Assembly: GCA_963781035.1 (NCBI GenBank)
Contig: CAWAEN010000014.1
Span: 186,001 to 250,000, forward strand
Source of the DNA: SZUA-35 sp963781035
Lineage (GTDB): Bacteria > Actinomycetota > Acidimicrobiia > Acidimicrobiales > SZUA-35
Length of the DNA: 64,000 nucleotides
Direction: 5' to 3'
Below, in pieces: positions 1-10,230 of the stretch (the first letter of the stretch is position 1; every line of letters begins with the position of its first letter). The notes below the pieces were generated by a model, which was not told the DNA's origin, did no database searches, and worked only from the letters and a program-made list of their open reading frames with translations. Position numbers and translations under genes: made by a program.

Positions 1-1274
1 CCTGGCGCTCGTCGGTCCCCCTGGTGTCGGCAAGACCTCCCTCGGGGAATCAGTGGCCCACGCTCTCGGCCGGTCGTTCGTTCGGGTCGCGCTCGGCGGC
101 ATCCGGGACGAGGCCGAGATCCGTGGACACCGCCGCACCTACGTCGGCGCCCGCCCCGGCCGGCTGGTTCGTGCGCTCCACGAAGCCGGAACGATGAACC
201 CGGTCGTCCTGCTCGACGAGATCGACAAGGTCAGTGGCGGTTATCAGGGCGATCCGTCTGCGGCGCTGCTCGAGGTGCTCGATCCGGCCCAGAACCACTC
301 GTTCCGGGATCACTACCTCGAGTTCGAGCTCGACCTCTCCGACATCGTCTTCCTCGCGACCGCGAACGTCCTCGACACGATCCCGGGCCCGCTCCTGGAC
401 CGCATGGAGATCATCAGACTCGATGGCTACACCGAGCGGGAGAAGGCAACCATCGCTCGACGTCACCTGCTTCCGAGGCTGGTCGACCACAACGGACTCG
501 GCGAGGGCGACGTGACCATCGATGACGCCGCCATCGCCACGATCGCCGGCGACTACACGCGTGAGGCCGGAGTTCGCGGGCTCGAACGACTGCTCGACAA
601 AGCCGTTCGCAAGGCGGCAACGAAGCTCGCGATCGGCACCGCCGTGGCTCCTGTGGTGATCTCGGAGGGTGACCTCCGGGACCTACTGGGGCGTCCGATC
701 CCGAGCGAGACCGTTGCACAGCGCATCGACCGGCCCGGCATCGCAACGGGTCTCGCCGTCACCGGCGCCGGCGGCGACGTGCTGTTCGTCGAGACGGCTC
801 TCGTCGACGGGGAGGGCGAGACTGTCCTCACCGGACAGCTGGGCGATGTCATGAAAGAGTCGGCATCGATCGCCCGCTCGGTCGTCGGCGCCAACCGCGA
901 CGCGATTCGGCGTGGCACTTCCGGCCGACAAGCGGCTGCACGTGCACTTCCCGGCCGGCGCCGTCCCGAAGGACGGCCCATCGGCCGGTGTCACCATGAC
1001 CACCGCCCTCGTCAGCCTGCTCTCGGGCCGAACCGTGAAGCCCACGATCGGAATGACCGGCGAAGTGACGTTGCAGGGCCGAGTGCTCGCCATCGGCGGC
1101 GTGAAACAGAAGGTGCTCGCCGCCCATCGGGCCGGCCTCACGGAGGTGATACTGCCCGCTGCGAACCGCGACGACCTCGAAGACGTTCCCGCCGATGTGC
1201 TCGATCAGCTGACCGTGCATCTCGCCGAGGACATCGGCCAGGTCCTCGAGTGGGCGTTGACACCGGCCGCGTGA
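1..1274 (+). CDS. lon: ATP-dependent protease Lon, C-terminal part (5' end outside window, one frame break)
   Basis: Lon is a cytosolic AAA+ serine protease that unfolds and degrades damaged or regulatory proteins. The visible part begins at the Walker A motif (GPPGVGKT, bases 17-40), followed by Walker B (VVLLDEID), the AAA lid and the protease domain. The catalytic Ser is in PKDGPSAG (codon 981-983) and the catalytic Lys is the first Lys of GGVKQK (codon 1104-1106), so the Ser-Lys dyad is present. The N-terminal substrate-binding domain lies upstream of the window. Near base 905-911 the frame moves by +1; dropping one base gives a continuous junction (DAIGVALPAD). The break is most likely a sequence error. 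The family assignment is certain. Confidence 0.95.
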
Positions 1275-1292
1275 GCCCGAGGGCTCCTCGTT

Positions 1293-2271
1293 TCAGGAGT
1301 CCGTCCGATCGCCCCACACCTCGGTGAGGCGGTCGGGATCGTCGGCCTGGCGGCGTGGAGGTCGAGTCTCGGTGGCGTTGATCTTCTTCATCTCACCGGT
1401 TCGCAGGACGTCGGGGATCTTCCACTCTCGCCGACTGCGCTGAATCCCCGTGATCGTGGCCACCTCGACGTTCACTGCGGCGCCGATGAGCAAGACCTGC
1501 GCCGCGAGCCACACCCAGGTCAGCGCAAGCAGGGACGCACCGATGGCGCTGAGCACGCCGTTCCGCCCGCTGGCCAGATCGATGTAGGACTGGTAGCCCA
1601 CCGTGAGAATCCACCAGAAGGTGGCGGCCACGATGGAGCCTGGCAGGTCCCAACGCCACTTGGTCCGGATCGACGGGTCCGTAGTGAAAGATCATCGAAG
1701 CCCAGGACACCAGGATCAGCACGGCCACCACGGTTCGCAGGATCGACTCGATCGCCCCGTCAGGGAACCGCGACCAGACGAACAGCTCGAGAAGCACGAT
1801 CGGCACCGAAACGAGGAGGCTGCCGAGTCCGAGGAAGAGAGCGACGATTCGGGTGGTGTACCAGGGGCGACTCTCGTCGACTTCGTACACGCCGTCGAGC
1901 GCGCGGATCATGCCGGCGAAACCGCGACTGATCGTCCACAGCGTCAAGGCAACGGACACGGTCAGCAGGCCGAGCTCTTTCTGGGAGAACAGCTGATTCA
2001 CGGCGGTGGCGATGCCGGGAGCCTCACTGGTGAAGACACGCTCGACGAAGCCGGTGATGTCCTCCTCGATCTCCGCAGAAAGGCTTCGTCCGAGAAAGGA
2101 ATCGAGCACACCGAGCGCCGACACCATGGCCAGGATCACGGCGGGGAGCGAGAGCAGGATCCAGAACGTGACACCGGCAGCGAGGTCGCCGATGCCGCCG
2201 AAATACCAACGCTTCGCGACATCGAACACAAAGGTCCAGGCCGTGCGGAGCCAGTGGATCGGATTGGTCAC
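1293..2271 (-). CDS. YihY/BrkB-family inner-membrane protein (one frame break)
   Basis: This is an integral membrane protein of about 325 residues after repair. It starts MTNPIHWLRTAWTF and has several hydrophobic segments, including VTFWILLSLPAVILAMVSA and SLLVSVPIVLLELFVW. The pattern, with a conserved FHYGP stretch before the later membrane helices, is that of the YihY/virulence factor BrkB family, whose biochemical role is unclear. The frame breaks near 1668-1672; removing one base joins FHYGPVD to the continuation RTKWRWDLPGSIVAATFWW. The hydrophilic C-terminal tail runs to 1293. It is transcribed toward lon and divergently from the hydrolase gene at 2328. The family call rests on overall pattern and is fairly firm. 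Confidence 0.8.
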
Positions 2272-2327
2272 CGGTACAGGGTATTGACCGTCGGGCCTTC
2301 GACCGAGGACGGGTACGGTCGAGTCTC

Positions 2328-3071
2328 ATGAGCGGCAACGATTCCGGCCACGCCGGCACCCCCGCAGGCGAGGCGTTCCTGGTCAACCCTCGGGGCGGCG
2401 TGAAGGGGCCAGGGGTGCTCCTGCTGCACTCCTGGTGGGGTCTGACCGAGGAGGTCAAGGACCTGGCCGAACGGATCGCCGACGAGGGGTACACCGTCGT
2501 GGCACCCGACCTGTTGGGCGGGCGCCGACCAACGACGGCCGAGGAGGGCGAGGCCGCGTTGGCCGAGGTCAGCCCGGACGACATCTCGGGCATCGTGCTG
2601 GCCTCCGCTCATGCGTTGCGAGCGGTGGCGAAGGATCCGACCGCACCGATCGGAGTGATCGGATTGTCGATGGGGGGCTCGATGGCGCTGTGGTTGGCGG
2701 CCAGGCTCCCCGATTCGGTTGCCGCGGTGGTCACGTTCTACGGGGCGCAGTCCATCGACTTCGACGACGCCACGGCGACCTTCATGGGGCACTTCGGCGA
2801 CGCTGATCATCTGGTCTCGGAGGAGGACCGGGTGGTGACCGAGTCGTTCATTCGGTTGGGTGAGAACGACACAGAGTTCCATGTCTACGAAAAGGCCGGG
2901 CACTGGTTCTTCGAGCCGGGCCAGCATCACGATCCCGAAGCAGCCGACCTGGCATGGTCGAGAACGATCGGCTTCCTGAAACGAGCCCTCAACCCGGGCC
3001 ATGACCCCGATCGTGGGCCCCAAACCTCGGGTTTGCGCCCCACAAAAGCGGGGGTCATAGCCTCGGGTTGA
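2328..3071 (+). CDS. Dienelactone hydrolase family protein, Ser nucleophile
   Basis: This 247-residue alpha/beta hydrolase resembles the dienelactone hydrolase family. Early landmarks are GVLLLHSWWGL (oxyanion-hole region, about 29-39) and the elbow GLSMGG with Ser114. Classical dienelactone hydrolases have Cys at the nucleophile position, so Ser114 suggests an esterase-like activity on an unknown substrate. The acid is Asp158 or Asp160 in HFGDAD and the base is His192 in KAGHWF. The natural end of the fold is near FLKRAL (about 221). The last 26 or so residues are encoded by the large palindrome at 2991-3069 and are probably not part of the fold. The gene is convergent with the helicase at 3092. 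The substrate cannot be named. Confidence 0.85.
   Translation: MSGNDSGHAGTPAGEAFLVNPRGGVKGPGVLLLHSWWGLTEEVKDLAERIADEGYTVVAPDLLGGRRPTTAEEGEAALAEVSPDDISGIVLASAHALRAVAKDPTAPIGVIGLSMGGSMALWLAARLPDSVAAVVTFYGAQSIDFDDATATFMGHFGDADHLVSEEDRVVTESFIRLGENDTEFHVYEKAGHWFFEPGQHHDPEAADLAWSRTIGFLKRALNPGHDPDRGPQTSGLRPTKAGVIASG
2991..3069. repeat. Nested palindrome between convergent genes, likely bidirectional terminator or REP-like element
   Basis: An outer pair of arms (2991-3008 with 3051-3069, sharing aacccg...atgacccc) encloses an inner hairpin (3014-3026 with 3030-3042, 11 of 13 positions pairing, loop tcg). Its outer flank contains cacaaaagcg. It sits at the 3' junction of the convergent hydrolase and helicase genes and encodes the last 26 or so codons of the hydrolase. 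The position suggests bidirectional transcription termination. The nested form also resembles repetitive extragenic palindromes. A second hairpin with a similar TTTTG flank lies at 44582-44621. Confidence 0.6.
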
Positions 3072-3091
3072 GCCGGTCAGCGGGTCGGGGA

Positions 3092-4763
3092 TCAGACGAA
3101 GCGTTTCATGCGCTGGAGCTTCTGGATGCGTTCGACCCAGCCTCGACCCTGCCGGGCACGGCGATCCAGCTGATCGATGGTCGCCTCCGCCACCTTCGAC
3201 ACACCGGACAGGCGATTCAGTTCGAAGTTCACCGCTGCGTGGGTCTTGCCCGTCAGGTCGACGAGCACGCGGGCAAGCTCGGCATTCAGCTCCCGCAAGC
3301 CGGTCTCGCTCCTTCCGACCACGACGGTTGAGCCCAGCGGGCCCAGCAGGCGGAAGCAACGAGAGGTCGATCAGCAGCTGTTCATCGCCGTCGGCCAATG
3401 CCTCCTCGGCCGTCTCTGCATCCGGGTCGAAGTCGGGGTCGTCGTCATCGGAGAAGATGTCGAGATCGGCCGGCAACCCGTCGGCGGTTGCCGAGAGCAC
3501 GGCGAACAACGACATCTGCTCGCCTTCGTCGCGTAACGCGTCGAGTCCTTCGTTCTCCTGCTCCTCGAACCCGTCGGTCTCGGCATCGCTCTTCTTCACC
3601 AGGACGTGACGGCGGGTCTCGGAGATGGCCGAGCCGAAATGGCGCAGCCGAGCGTCGTCCGGCATGAACAGGTAGGCACGCTGCCGTCCCCGTCCAGCGG
3701 ACCAGCGGACGATCCGACCCACGGCCTGACGGAAGAAGAGCTCGGTCGTGGTCGTTGTTGCATACACGCCCACCCGCAACCTCGGGATGTCGACCCCTTC
3801 GGACACCATGCGGACGGCAACGATCCAGGGCGCGTTCCCCGTCGCGAAACGACTGATCTTCGCCGACGCATCAGGGTCCTCGCTCACGGCGACGGTCGCA
3901 TTGATCCGGTACCGATGGCGAAGATGGTCGGCGATACCCCAGGCATGCGCCTGGTCCATTGCGATGACGAGGCCACCCGCCTCGGGATGTTTCTCCCGGA
4001 TCTTGATCAGCTCGGCGTTGGCATGCCCGAGCACGGTCGGCAACCACTCACCCTCCAGGCTCAGCGCCGCCCGCAAACGCTGGTTGGCCTGCGTCCGAAC
4101 CAAGGGATCGTCGAAACTGGCCGCGAGATGAGCGCCGTCTGGGGCCATCCACTCCATCGACCCGCCGAAGCGGGGGAAGAACACCGGACGGACGACGCGG
4201 CCGTCGCCGAGCGCATCGCCGTAGCCGTACTCGACGTCCGGCACGACCTCGTTGTCGTGGTACCGCACGAAGGGAATCGAACGAGTGTCACTGCGGAAGG
4301 GCGTACCGGACAAGGAGAGGCGCCGGGCCGCCCGCTCGAACGCCAGCGATACGCCGTCGCCCCACGATCGCTCCTCGCCGGCGTGATGGATCTCGTCGAG
4401 GATCACGAATCCGCCCTCGACCAGCGGCGGAAACGACTCCGGAGACGACCCGACCTGCTGATAGGTGGTCACGATTCCGTGGACGTCTGAACGGATGCCG
4501 TCGGTCGGCGACCAGTCGGTGTCGAGCATGAGGCCGAATCGCTCGGCCGCGTCTGCCCACTGTTCCTTCAGGTGCCGAGTCGGCGCCACGATGATGAGAC
4601 GTCCCCCGAGTCGGGGAAGTGTGAGCCGCGCCGCCGTGAGCGCAAAGGTGGTCTTGCCCGCTCCGGGGGTGGCCACGGCCAGAAAATCTGGCGACTCCTC
4701 CGCTTCGTAGATGTCGAGCGCCCGGCGCTGCCAGGGTCGAAGTCGAAGGGTGGAGCCAGCCAT
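3092..4763 (-). CDS. DEAD/DEAH-box helicase (superfamily 2), one frame break
   Basis: This SF2 helicase-like ATPase is about 556 residues after repair. The start was placed at the ATG giving MAGSTLRLRPWQRRAL. Motif I is TPGAGKTT (residues 32-39), motif II is DEIHH (123-127), motif III-like LSGTPFR follows (151-157), and motif VI-like RQAVGRIVR lies in the second RecA domain. An Asp-rich acidic linker (SDDDDPDFDPD) precedes a C-terminal helical region. The layout resembles the helicase halves of type III restriction or UvrB-like enzymes, but no nuclease or methylase gene is adjacent. The frame breaks near 3325-3345 (one extra base). It is divergent from the ABC cassette at 4838. The nucleic acid substrate is unknown. 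Confidence 0.88.
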
Positions 4764-4837
4764 GGAACGACCCAGTGTGCCGGGGGATCCGCCGGGTCGG
4801 CGCCAGAACATGCAGCCGGCCGTGCCACACTCACGGC

Positions 4838-5752
4838 GTGGACTTGGTGACGGCCCGAGGTGTGGTGAAGCGATACGGCTCCTACACCGCTCTCAACGGC
4901 GTCGACCTCGACATCGCGCACGGCATCACCGGGCTTCTCGGGGCCAACGGCGCGGGCAAGACCACCATTCTCGGGATGCTGATCGGCTTGCACCACGCCG
5001 ACGCCGGCACGATCTCCGTCCTCGGTCACGATCCGTGGTCGGCAGGTTCCAAGGTGCGCGAACGCCTCGGGTATGCACCAGAGCACCACCAGCTGCCGCC
5101 CGACGTGCGAGCCGCCGACTTCGTCCGCCACGTGGCCGAGCTCCACGGTCTGCCCAAGGCCGAGGCCAACACCCGAGCCAGCGACGCCCTGTGGTTGGTC
5201 GGCCTCGGCGAAGAGCGGTTCCGGCCGATGGGCACCATGAGCACCGGGCAACGGCAGCGGGTGAAGCTGGCCCAGGCCATCGCCCACGATCCGGAGTTGA
5301 TCCTGCTCGACGAACCCACCGACGGCCTGGACCCGGTGCAACGCGACGTGATGCTCGATTTGATCAAACACGTCGCAGAGGAATTCTCGATCGACGTGAT
5401 CCTGTCGTCCCATCTGCTCGACGAGGTCGAGGCGGTCTGTGACAACATCACGATCATCGGTGACGGTGTCACCATCGCCTCCGGACGCCTCGACGAGCTT
5501 CGCGACCCCGATTCGATCGGGGTCGTCATCGACATCGACGCCACAGACGAGGAGGCGGCCGGACTGGTGGCGCAACTGCACCAGACCGGCTTCGTCGTCA
5601 CCCTCGACGGCCATCGACTGCTGATCGAGGGCGACGACGAGGCCGTGTTCGACGTCGCCCGAGACGCATGCGCCGAGGCGGGCATCGGCATCGCCCGTCT
5701 CCAGCGACGTCGTCTGTCGCTCGAGGACGTCTTCCTGGAGCGGATGGGATGA
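4838..5752 (+). CDS. ABC transporter ATP-binding protein (first cassette)
   Basis: This is an intact 304-residue cytoplasmic ABC ATPase. Walker A is GANGAGKTT (residues 35-43), the signature motif is MSTGQRQRVKLA, Walker B is LILLDEPTDGLDP and the H-loop is LSSHLLDEVE. The C-terminal extension of about 85 residues is usual in ABC-2 type exporters. The GTG at 4838 was chosen because homology begins there (DLVTARGVVKRYG) and it leaves 74 bases to the divergent helicase start. Its stop overlaps the start of the permease at 5749 (ATGA), so translation is coupled. With the next three genes it forms two ATPase/permease pairs. The substrate is unknown. Confidence 0.93.
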   Translation: MDLVTARGVVKRYGSYTALNGVDLDIAHGITGLLGANGAGKTTILGMLIGLHHADAGTISVLGHDPWSAGSKVRERLGYAPEHHQLPPDVRAADFVRHVAELHGLPKAEANTRASDALWLVGLGEERFRPMGTMSTGQRQRVKLAQAIAHDPELILLDEPTDGLDPVQRDVMLDLIKHVAEEFSIDVILSSHLLDEVEAVCDNITIIGDGVTIASGRLDELRDPDSIGVVIDIDATDEEAAGLVAQLHQTGFVVTLDGHRLLIEGDDEAVFDVARDACAEAGIGIARLQRRRLSLEDVFLERMG

Positions 5753-6627
5753 GCACCACCGAGGCCCACATCTACGATCGCGGGTACCGCAAGTACGACG
5801 GCGAGCGCACCGGCGTGGTCGGTGCCATTCGCACGCTGGTTTCCCACAGCGCAGCCCACGCCCTCGGCCTGCGCCGAAGCGCGAAGTACAAGGTCATCCC
5901 CGTCCTGATCATCGTGTCGGCCTATCTCCCGGCGGCCGTGTTCATCGGGATCGCAGCCCTCATTCCCGACACCGACCTCGAAGAGGCATTCCTCCCCACC
6001 TACGCCGGCTACTACGGCTACGTGATCGCCGCGATCTACCTCTTGGCCGGATTCATCACGCCAGAACTGCTCGCCCCCGACCGCCGGACGGGGATGCTGG
6101 GCGTGTATCTGGCATCTCCGTTGAATCGGGCGACCTACCTGCTCGGCAAGGCGATCGCCGTGGTCCTCCTGCTGCTGATCGTCACGTTCGGCCCGCCTCT
6201 GCTGATGCTGATCGCCTTCTCACTCGAGAACAGCGGGCCGGATGGCTTCGTCGAGTGGGTGAAGGTGTTCGGTCAGATCTTCGCCGGCTCGGCGGCAATG
6301 GGCGTTGTCTTCGCTGCGATCGGGCTGGCGATATCGGCGTCGACCGACCGCATCGTCGTGGCGACCGCAACAATTCTCGCCGTCATGCCCGCGTCCGCCG
6401 TTGCCACCGACGTCCTCGTCGACGAGGCCGATCTGCCCACCTACATCCGACTCGCGAATCTCCCGAATCTGCCTCGAGAAGTGATCTACCGCATCCACGG
6501 AGAGCGCGGCCTGTGGGGCTCGGCAGCCAATCCGACCTGGACCATCTACCTGGCCGCCGTGGCCTGGGTGACCGTGTCGCTGTCGTTCGTCTGGTTCCGT
6601 TATCGAAGGCTCCTGGTCCGCCGATGA
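5749..6627 (+). CDS. ABC-2 type transporter permease (first cassette)
   Basis: This intact 292-residue membrane protein has about six hydrophobic segments, for example VIPVLIIVSAYLPAAVFIG, GYVIAAIYLLAGF, AIAVVLLLLIVTFGPPLLML and a last one near YLAAVAWVTVSLSFVWF. The N-terminus (YDRGYRKYDGER) is a cytoplasmic stretch often seen in ABC-2 permeases of this kind. ATGA overlaps join it to the ATPase upstream and to the second ATPase downstream (6624). It should form the membrane channel of an exporter driven by the upstream ATPase. Nothing in the sequence identifies the cargo. Confidence 0.88.
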   Translation: MSTTEAHIYDRGYRKYDGERTGVVGAIRTLVSHSAAHALGLRRSAKYKVIPVLIIVSAYLPAAVFIGIAALIPDTDLEEAFLPTYAGYYGYVIAAIYLLAGFITPELLAPDRRTGMLGVYLASPLNRATYLLGKAIAVVLLLLIVTFGPPLLMLIAFSLENSGPDGFVEWVKVFGQIFAGSAAMGVVFAAIGLAISASTDRIVVATATILAVMPASAVATDVLVDEADLPTYIRLANLPNLPREVIYRIHGERGLWGSAANPTWTIYLAAVAWVTVSLSFVWFRYRRLLVRR

Positions 6628-7648
6628 CCGATTCGCCGCCGACATCACCACCGCCGACATCGCCACCGCCGTCCGCCGAGGAGCACACCCGCTCCCCCGG
6701 TGTGGCCGCCGGCAGACACGACGCTGCTGGTCAACGACGTGTCGAAGTCCTTCGGCAGCCTCGTGGCCGTCAGCAACGTCACGCTTGCATTCCGGCCCGG
6801 CGTCACGGCGCTCCTCGGTCCGAACGGGGCGGGCAAGTCGACCCTTCTCCGGATGATGTCCGGCCAGGCCAAGCCGAGCACCGGGCAGGTCTGGGTCGTC
6901 GGCGGCGATCCGCGCGTCGATGCCGACGCCCGCGGGCGTATCGGCCTCGTACCGCAACAAGATGGCGTGTTCGAACGCGAGAATCTGCTCGATGTCGTCA
7001 AGCTCGGAGCGATCCTCTCCGCCATCCCCGACCCAGAAGGAGCCGCCAGACGGGCGCTCGCATCGGTCGAACTCGACACGTCGATCGAGCGCCCGGTCGG
7101 TGCGTTCTCGAAGGGCATGCGCCAAAGGGTGAAGATCGCTGCGGCGCTCGTCCACGATCCAGACGTCTTGATGCTCGACGAGCCCCTCAACGGACTCGAC
7201 CCCAAGCAGCGGCGACAGATGATCGGCCTGTTCCAGAACCTCGGGGCGCAGGGCAAGACCGTGATCGTGTCGAGCCACGTGCTGGAAGAAGTCGAGCGGT
7301 TCGGGTCCAACGTGGTCGTGATCGCGAAGGGCCGCGTCGCAGCCGAGGGCGACTTCCACAGCATTCGTGCGCTCATGGAGGACCAGCCGCTCCGGGTCCG
7401 TGTGGTGTGTGCGCGATGCCCGGGCGGTGTCGTCTGCCATGGTCGGTGCCGGGTCGGTGGTCGGCTGCCGGCTCGCCGATGACCGCCAGGTCGAGTTCGT
7501 GACCGAGGACATCAGACGCTTCCGTCGCGACATCGGTCAGGTGTGCCACGAGCGAAACATCCGCCTCGAGGAGGTCTACCCGCTCGACGACGATCTCGAG
7601 AGCGTGTTCCGCTACCTGGTGGGCGGACCGGCAAAGAGCGTGTCGTGA
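6624..7648 (+). CDS. ABC transporter ATP-binding protein (second cassette), two frame breaks
   Basis: This is an ABC ATPase of about 340 residues after repair. It has Walker A (GPNGAGKST), a Q-loop region (VPQQDGVFE), a signature-like FSKGMRQRVKIA, Walker B (VLMLDEPLNGLDP) and an H-loop (SSHVLEEVE). ATG 6624 overlaps the permease stop (ATGA) and encodes a Pro/Ser-rich leader (MTDSPPTSPPP). To connect with the ATPase frame, one base must be removed in a run of five C at 6694-6698. If that leader is not real, GTG 6700 is the alternative start. A second break lies near 7405-7420, before the C-terminal domain ending GGPAKSVS. It pairs with the permease at 7645. Confidence 0.85.
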
Positions 7649-8359
7649 CCGCCGTCCTCGCCACCTACCGCATGTTGCTTCGTCAGCAGCTCACGACGGG
7701 CCGGCTGGCCCTGGTCACCGGTTTCAGCGCGCTCGGCCTCGCAGTCGGGTTCGCCATCGGGCGGACCGACGGGATCACGAGGATCGAGGACAGCGTCGGA
7801 TTCCTCTCGGGGTTCGGACTGGCACTGATGGTGCCGATCATCTCGCTCGTCCTCGGATCGTCGACCTTCGGCGAGTTGGTCGACGACGAAACGCTCGTCT
7901 ACCTGTGGCACCGCCCGGTCGCTCGGTGGAAACTGGCGCTCGCCGGCACGCTCTCGGCGTCGAGCGTCGCCATCCCCATGACCGCCATTCCCCTGGCGAT
8001 CGCGGCGTACATCGCGTCCGGCGATACCACGGCGACCTGGGCGACCGCGCTGGCGGCCACCTTCGCCGCCTTCGCCTACAGCTCCCTGTTCGTGTTCGTC
8101 GGGCTCCTGCTCCGCCGCGCGCTCATCTGGGGCCTTGTCTACCTGTTCATCTGGGAGCTGTTCATCGCCAGCGTCGGGGGCGGCTCGGCCCAACTCTCGA
8201 TCCGCACCTATCCGACCTCGATCCTGGCCAGAATGACCGACGTCGAGATTCGTCTGGCGGACAGCTCGGTCACCACCGGCATCGTGGTCAGCCTCGCGAT
8301 CGGTTTCGTCGCCGTCGGCCTGACGGCGTGGCGTCTCCGACCGCATGGATGTTGCATAA
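7645..8359 (+). CDS. ABC-2 type transporter permease (second cassette), frame break near its 3' end
   Basis: This is a membrane protein of about 237 residues whose GTG start overlaps the stop of the upstream ATPase. Hydrophobic segments include FGLALMVPIISLVLGS, IPMTAIPLAIAAYIA, FAYSSLFVFVGLLL and VVSLAIGFVAVGLTAW. The uncorrected frame runs without a stop into the next, unrelated PPOX-fold protein. Dropping one base near 8344 gives the ending RLRPMDVA with a TAA at 8357-8359, just before the next ATG at 8383. I prefer two separate genes to a permease-oxidase fusion, because the same one-base insertion pattern occurs throughout the window. Confidence 0.78.
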
Positions 8360-8382
8360 CCGACGACGTAGCGTGCTGGGCA

Positions 8383-8896
8383 ATGCCGAAGCTGTCGTCG
8401 CCCGAGATCCTCGAATTCCTCGCTGAGCCCGGCCATCTGCTGCGCTTGGCCACCGTCGATGCTGACGGGATGCCCCGCATCGCCCCTGTCTGGTGCACGC
8501 ATCGGGTCGACGGCCACGGGCTCGGCTCCATCCTGTTCACCCCTCGAGAGCGTTCGGTGTTCCTCACCAACCTTCGGCGCGACCCTCGCATCGCGCTCGT
8601 CGATCGACGAGGATTCGCTCCCGTACCGCAAGGTCTCGGTCCAGGGCTCGGCTCGTGTCGTCCACGACGTTGGCCACGACGACGATTGGCGTGACGTCTA
8701 TCGCGAGATCGCCGGCCGGTTCCTCGACGCTGAGGGCGCCGACCGGTACCTGGCTGCGACCCACGATCAACCACGAGCACTGATCGCCGTCGACCTCGAT
8801 ACGGCGAGGGTCACCACCTGGCGGATGCCCGTCGGCGACGAGCCGGGTACCGGCATCTGGGCCTCTCGCTACTACGCAGACGGTTCGCGCGCATGA
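8383..8896 (+). CDS. Pyridoxamine 5'-phosphate oxidase-fold (PPOX) protein, one frame break
   Basis: This small split-barrel flavin-type protein is about 170 residues after repair. The N-terminal half (EPGHLLRLATVDADGMPRI, then APVWC and LFTPRERSVFLTNLRRDPR) is characteristic of PPOX-class FMN- or F420-dependent proteins, which are common in actinobacteria. The C-terminal half contains VSVQGSARVV and ends YYADGSRA. The frame moves by one base near 8600-8606; removing one base gives RIALVDDEDSL. Cofactor choice (FMN, F420 or heme) and substrate cannot be told from the sequence. It lies between the second ABC cassette and the MATE exporter, with no clear functional tie. Confidence 0.8.
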
Positions 8897-8906
8897 GCCG
8901 CCGAGA

Positions 8907-10215
8907 ATGAAGCTCCGCTCCGAGCACGACGCCGTCATCGCCAAGCTCGCTGTGCCTGCCCTCGGCACGCTCATCGCCGAGCCGCTCTACGTCCTCACCG
9001 ACACCGCGATCGTGGGCCGCATCGGCACCACCGAACTGGCAGGGCTCGCTCTGGCGAGCACGGTGCTGCTCACGGCCCACGCCATCCTCATCTTCCTCGC
9101 CTACGGGACGACGGCCGCCGTCTCCCGTCTGATCGGTGCCGGACAGGTCGGCGATGCGGCCGACCGTTCGATCCAGGCCCTGTGGTTGGCCGTCGGATTC
9201 GGCATCGCCGTGATCGCCGTGATCATGGTCACGGGGACATCGCTGCTCCGGCTCCTCGGCGGCGAGGGTGACGTGCTCGAGGCGGCCCAGCTCTACCTCG
9301 GCATCAGCATCTTCGGGTTCCCCTTCCTGCTCTTGATGATGAGCGCCGGAGGATCCTTCTACGGCAGACAGAACACCGTGACTCCCCTCGTGATCGCAGT
9401 GGCCGGTGCGGTCGCCAATCTGGTCATCGAGGTCGTCCTGATCTACGGATTCGGCTACGGGCTCGGCGCATCGGCGCTGGCAACCGTGATCGCGCAGATC
9501 GGCACAGCTCTGGTTGCGGTCTGGTTGGTGGTGCGGTGGTCGGCCACCGAGGGTGTGGGTCCTCAGCCGAACTGGCCGACGATGCGGAAGCTGCTCAGCG
9601 CGGGCAAGGCCCTCGTGGTTCGAACCGTCGCGTTGCGAGGATCCTTCACGCTGTCCGCCGCGGTGGCGGCCCGGATCGGGGTGGCCGAATTGGCGGCCCA
9701 TCAGGTGGTCCTGCAGGTATGGGGGACACTCGCCCTCGCGCTTGGATGCCGTTGCGATCGCCGGCCAATCGCTGACCGGCAACTTCCTCGGAGCAGGTGA
9801 AGTCGAGCGTGCTCGGGGAGCAGCCAGACGAATGATCGAGCTGGACGTGGTCTTCGGTGTCCTCGCCGGCGTGGCGATCGTGGCAGCTCGTCAGCCGATC
9901 GCCGAGTTGTTCAGTACCGACCCGGACGTGATCTCGGCCTCGGCCTTCATCCTCGTCTTCGTCGCCGTCCAACAGCCGGTGAACAGCGTGGTGTTCGCTC
10001 TCGACGGCATCTTGATCGGCGCCGGTGATCTGACGTACCTGGCACAGACCATGGTGATCGCCACGGTCATCTTCGCTGCACTGGCCACGGTGGTCCTCCT
10101 GACCGGCGCCGGGCTCGGATGGTTGTGGGCCGCTCTCGGAGTCTTCATGTTGTTGCGGGCGGCGTTCATGTGGAGTCGGTGGCGAAACGATGTCTGGCTG
10201 GTGACCGGCGCCTGA
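8907..10215 (+). CDS. MATE-family multidrug efflux transporter (DinF-like), one frame break
   Basis: This polytopic membrane exporter has about 435 residues after repair. The N-terminal region (LAVPALGTLIAEPLYVLTD, then TAIVGRIGTTELAG) matches the first MATE repeat, and a second repeat begins near SAGKALVVRTVALRGSF. MATE proteins exchange cationic drugs or metabolites for Na+ or H+. DinF-type members, which this resembles, are the usual actinobacterial form. The frame breaks near 9735-9745; dropping one base gives ALALDAVAIAGQSLTGN, a well-conserved MATE stretch. The start ATG 8907 follows the PPOX gene by ten bases. The cargo is unknown. Confidence 0.9.
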
Positions 10216-10230
10216 ACTGCGCTTGTTCGA

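Noticed and set aside
1..1274. lon as a pseudogene
   Set aside because: Only one base breaks the frame and both catalytic residues of the protease domain are intact. It fits the pattern of insertion errors.
7645..8694. A permease-PPOX fusion protein
   Set aside because: The two parts belong to unrelated families, a stop and a new ATG appear when one base is dropped, and the PPOX half needs a second repair anyway.
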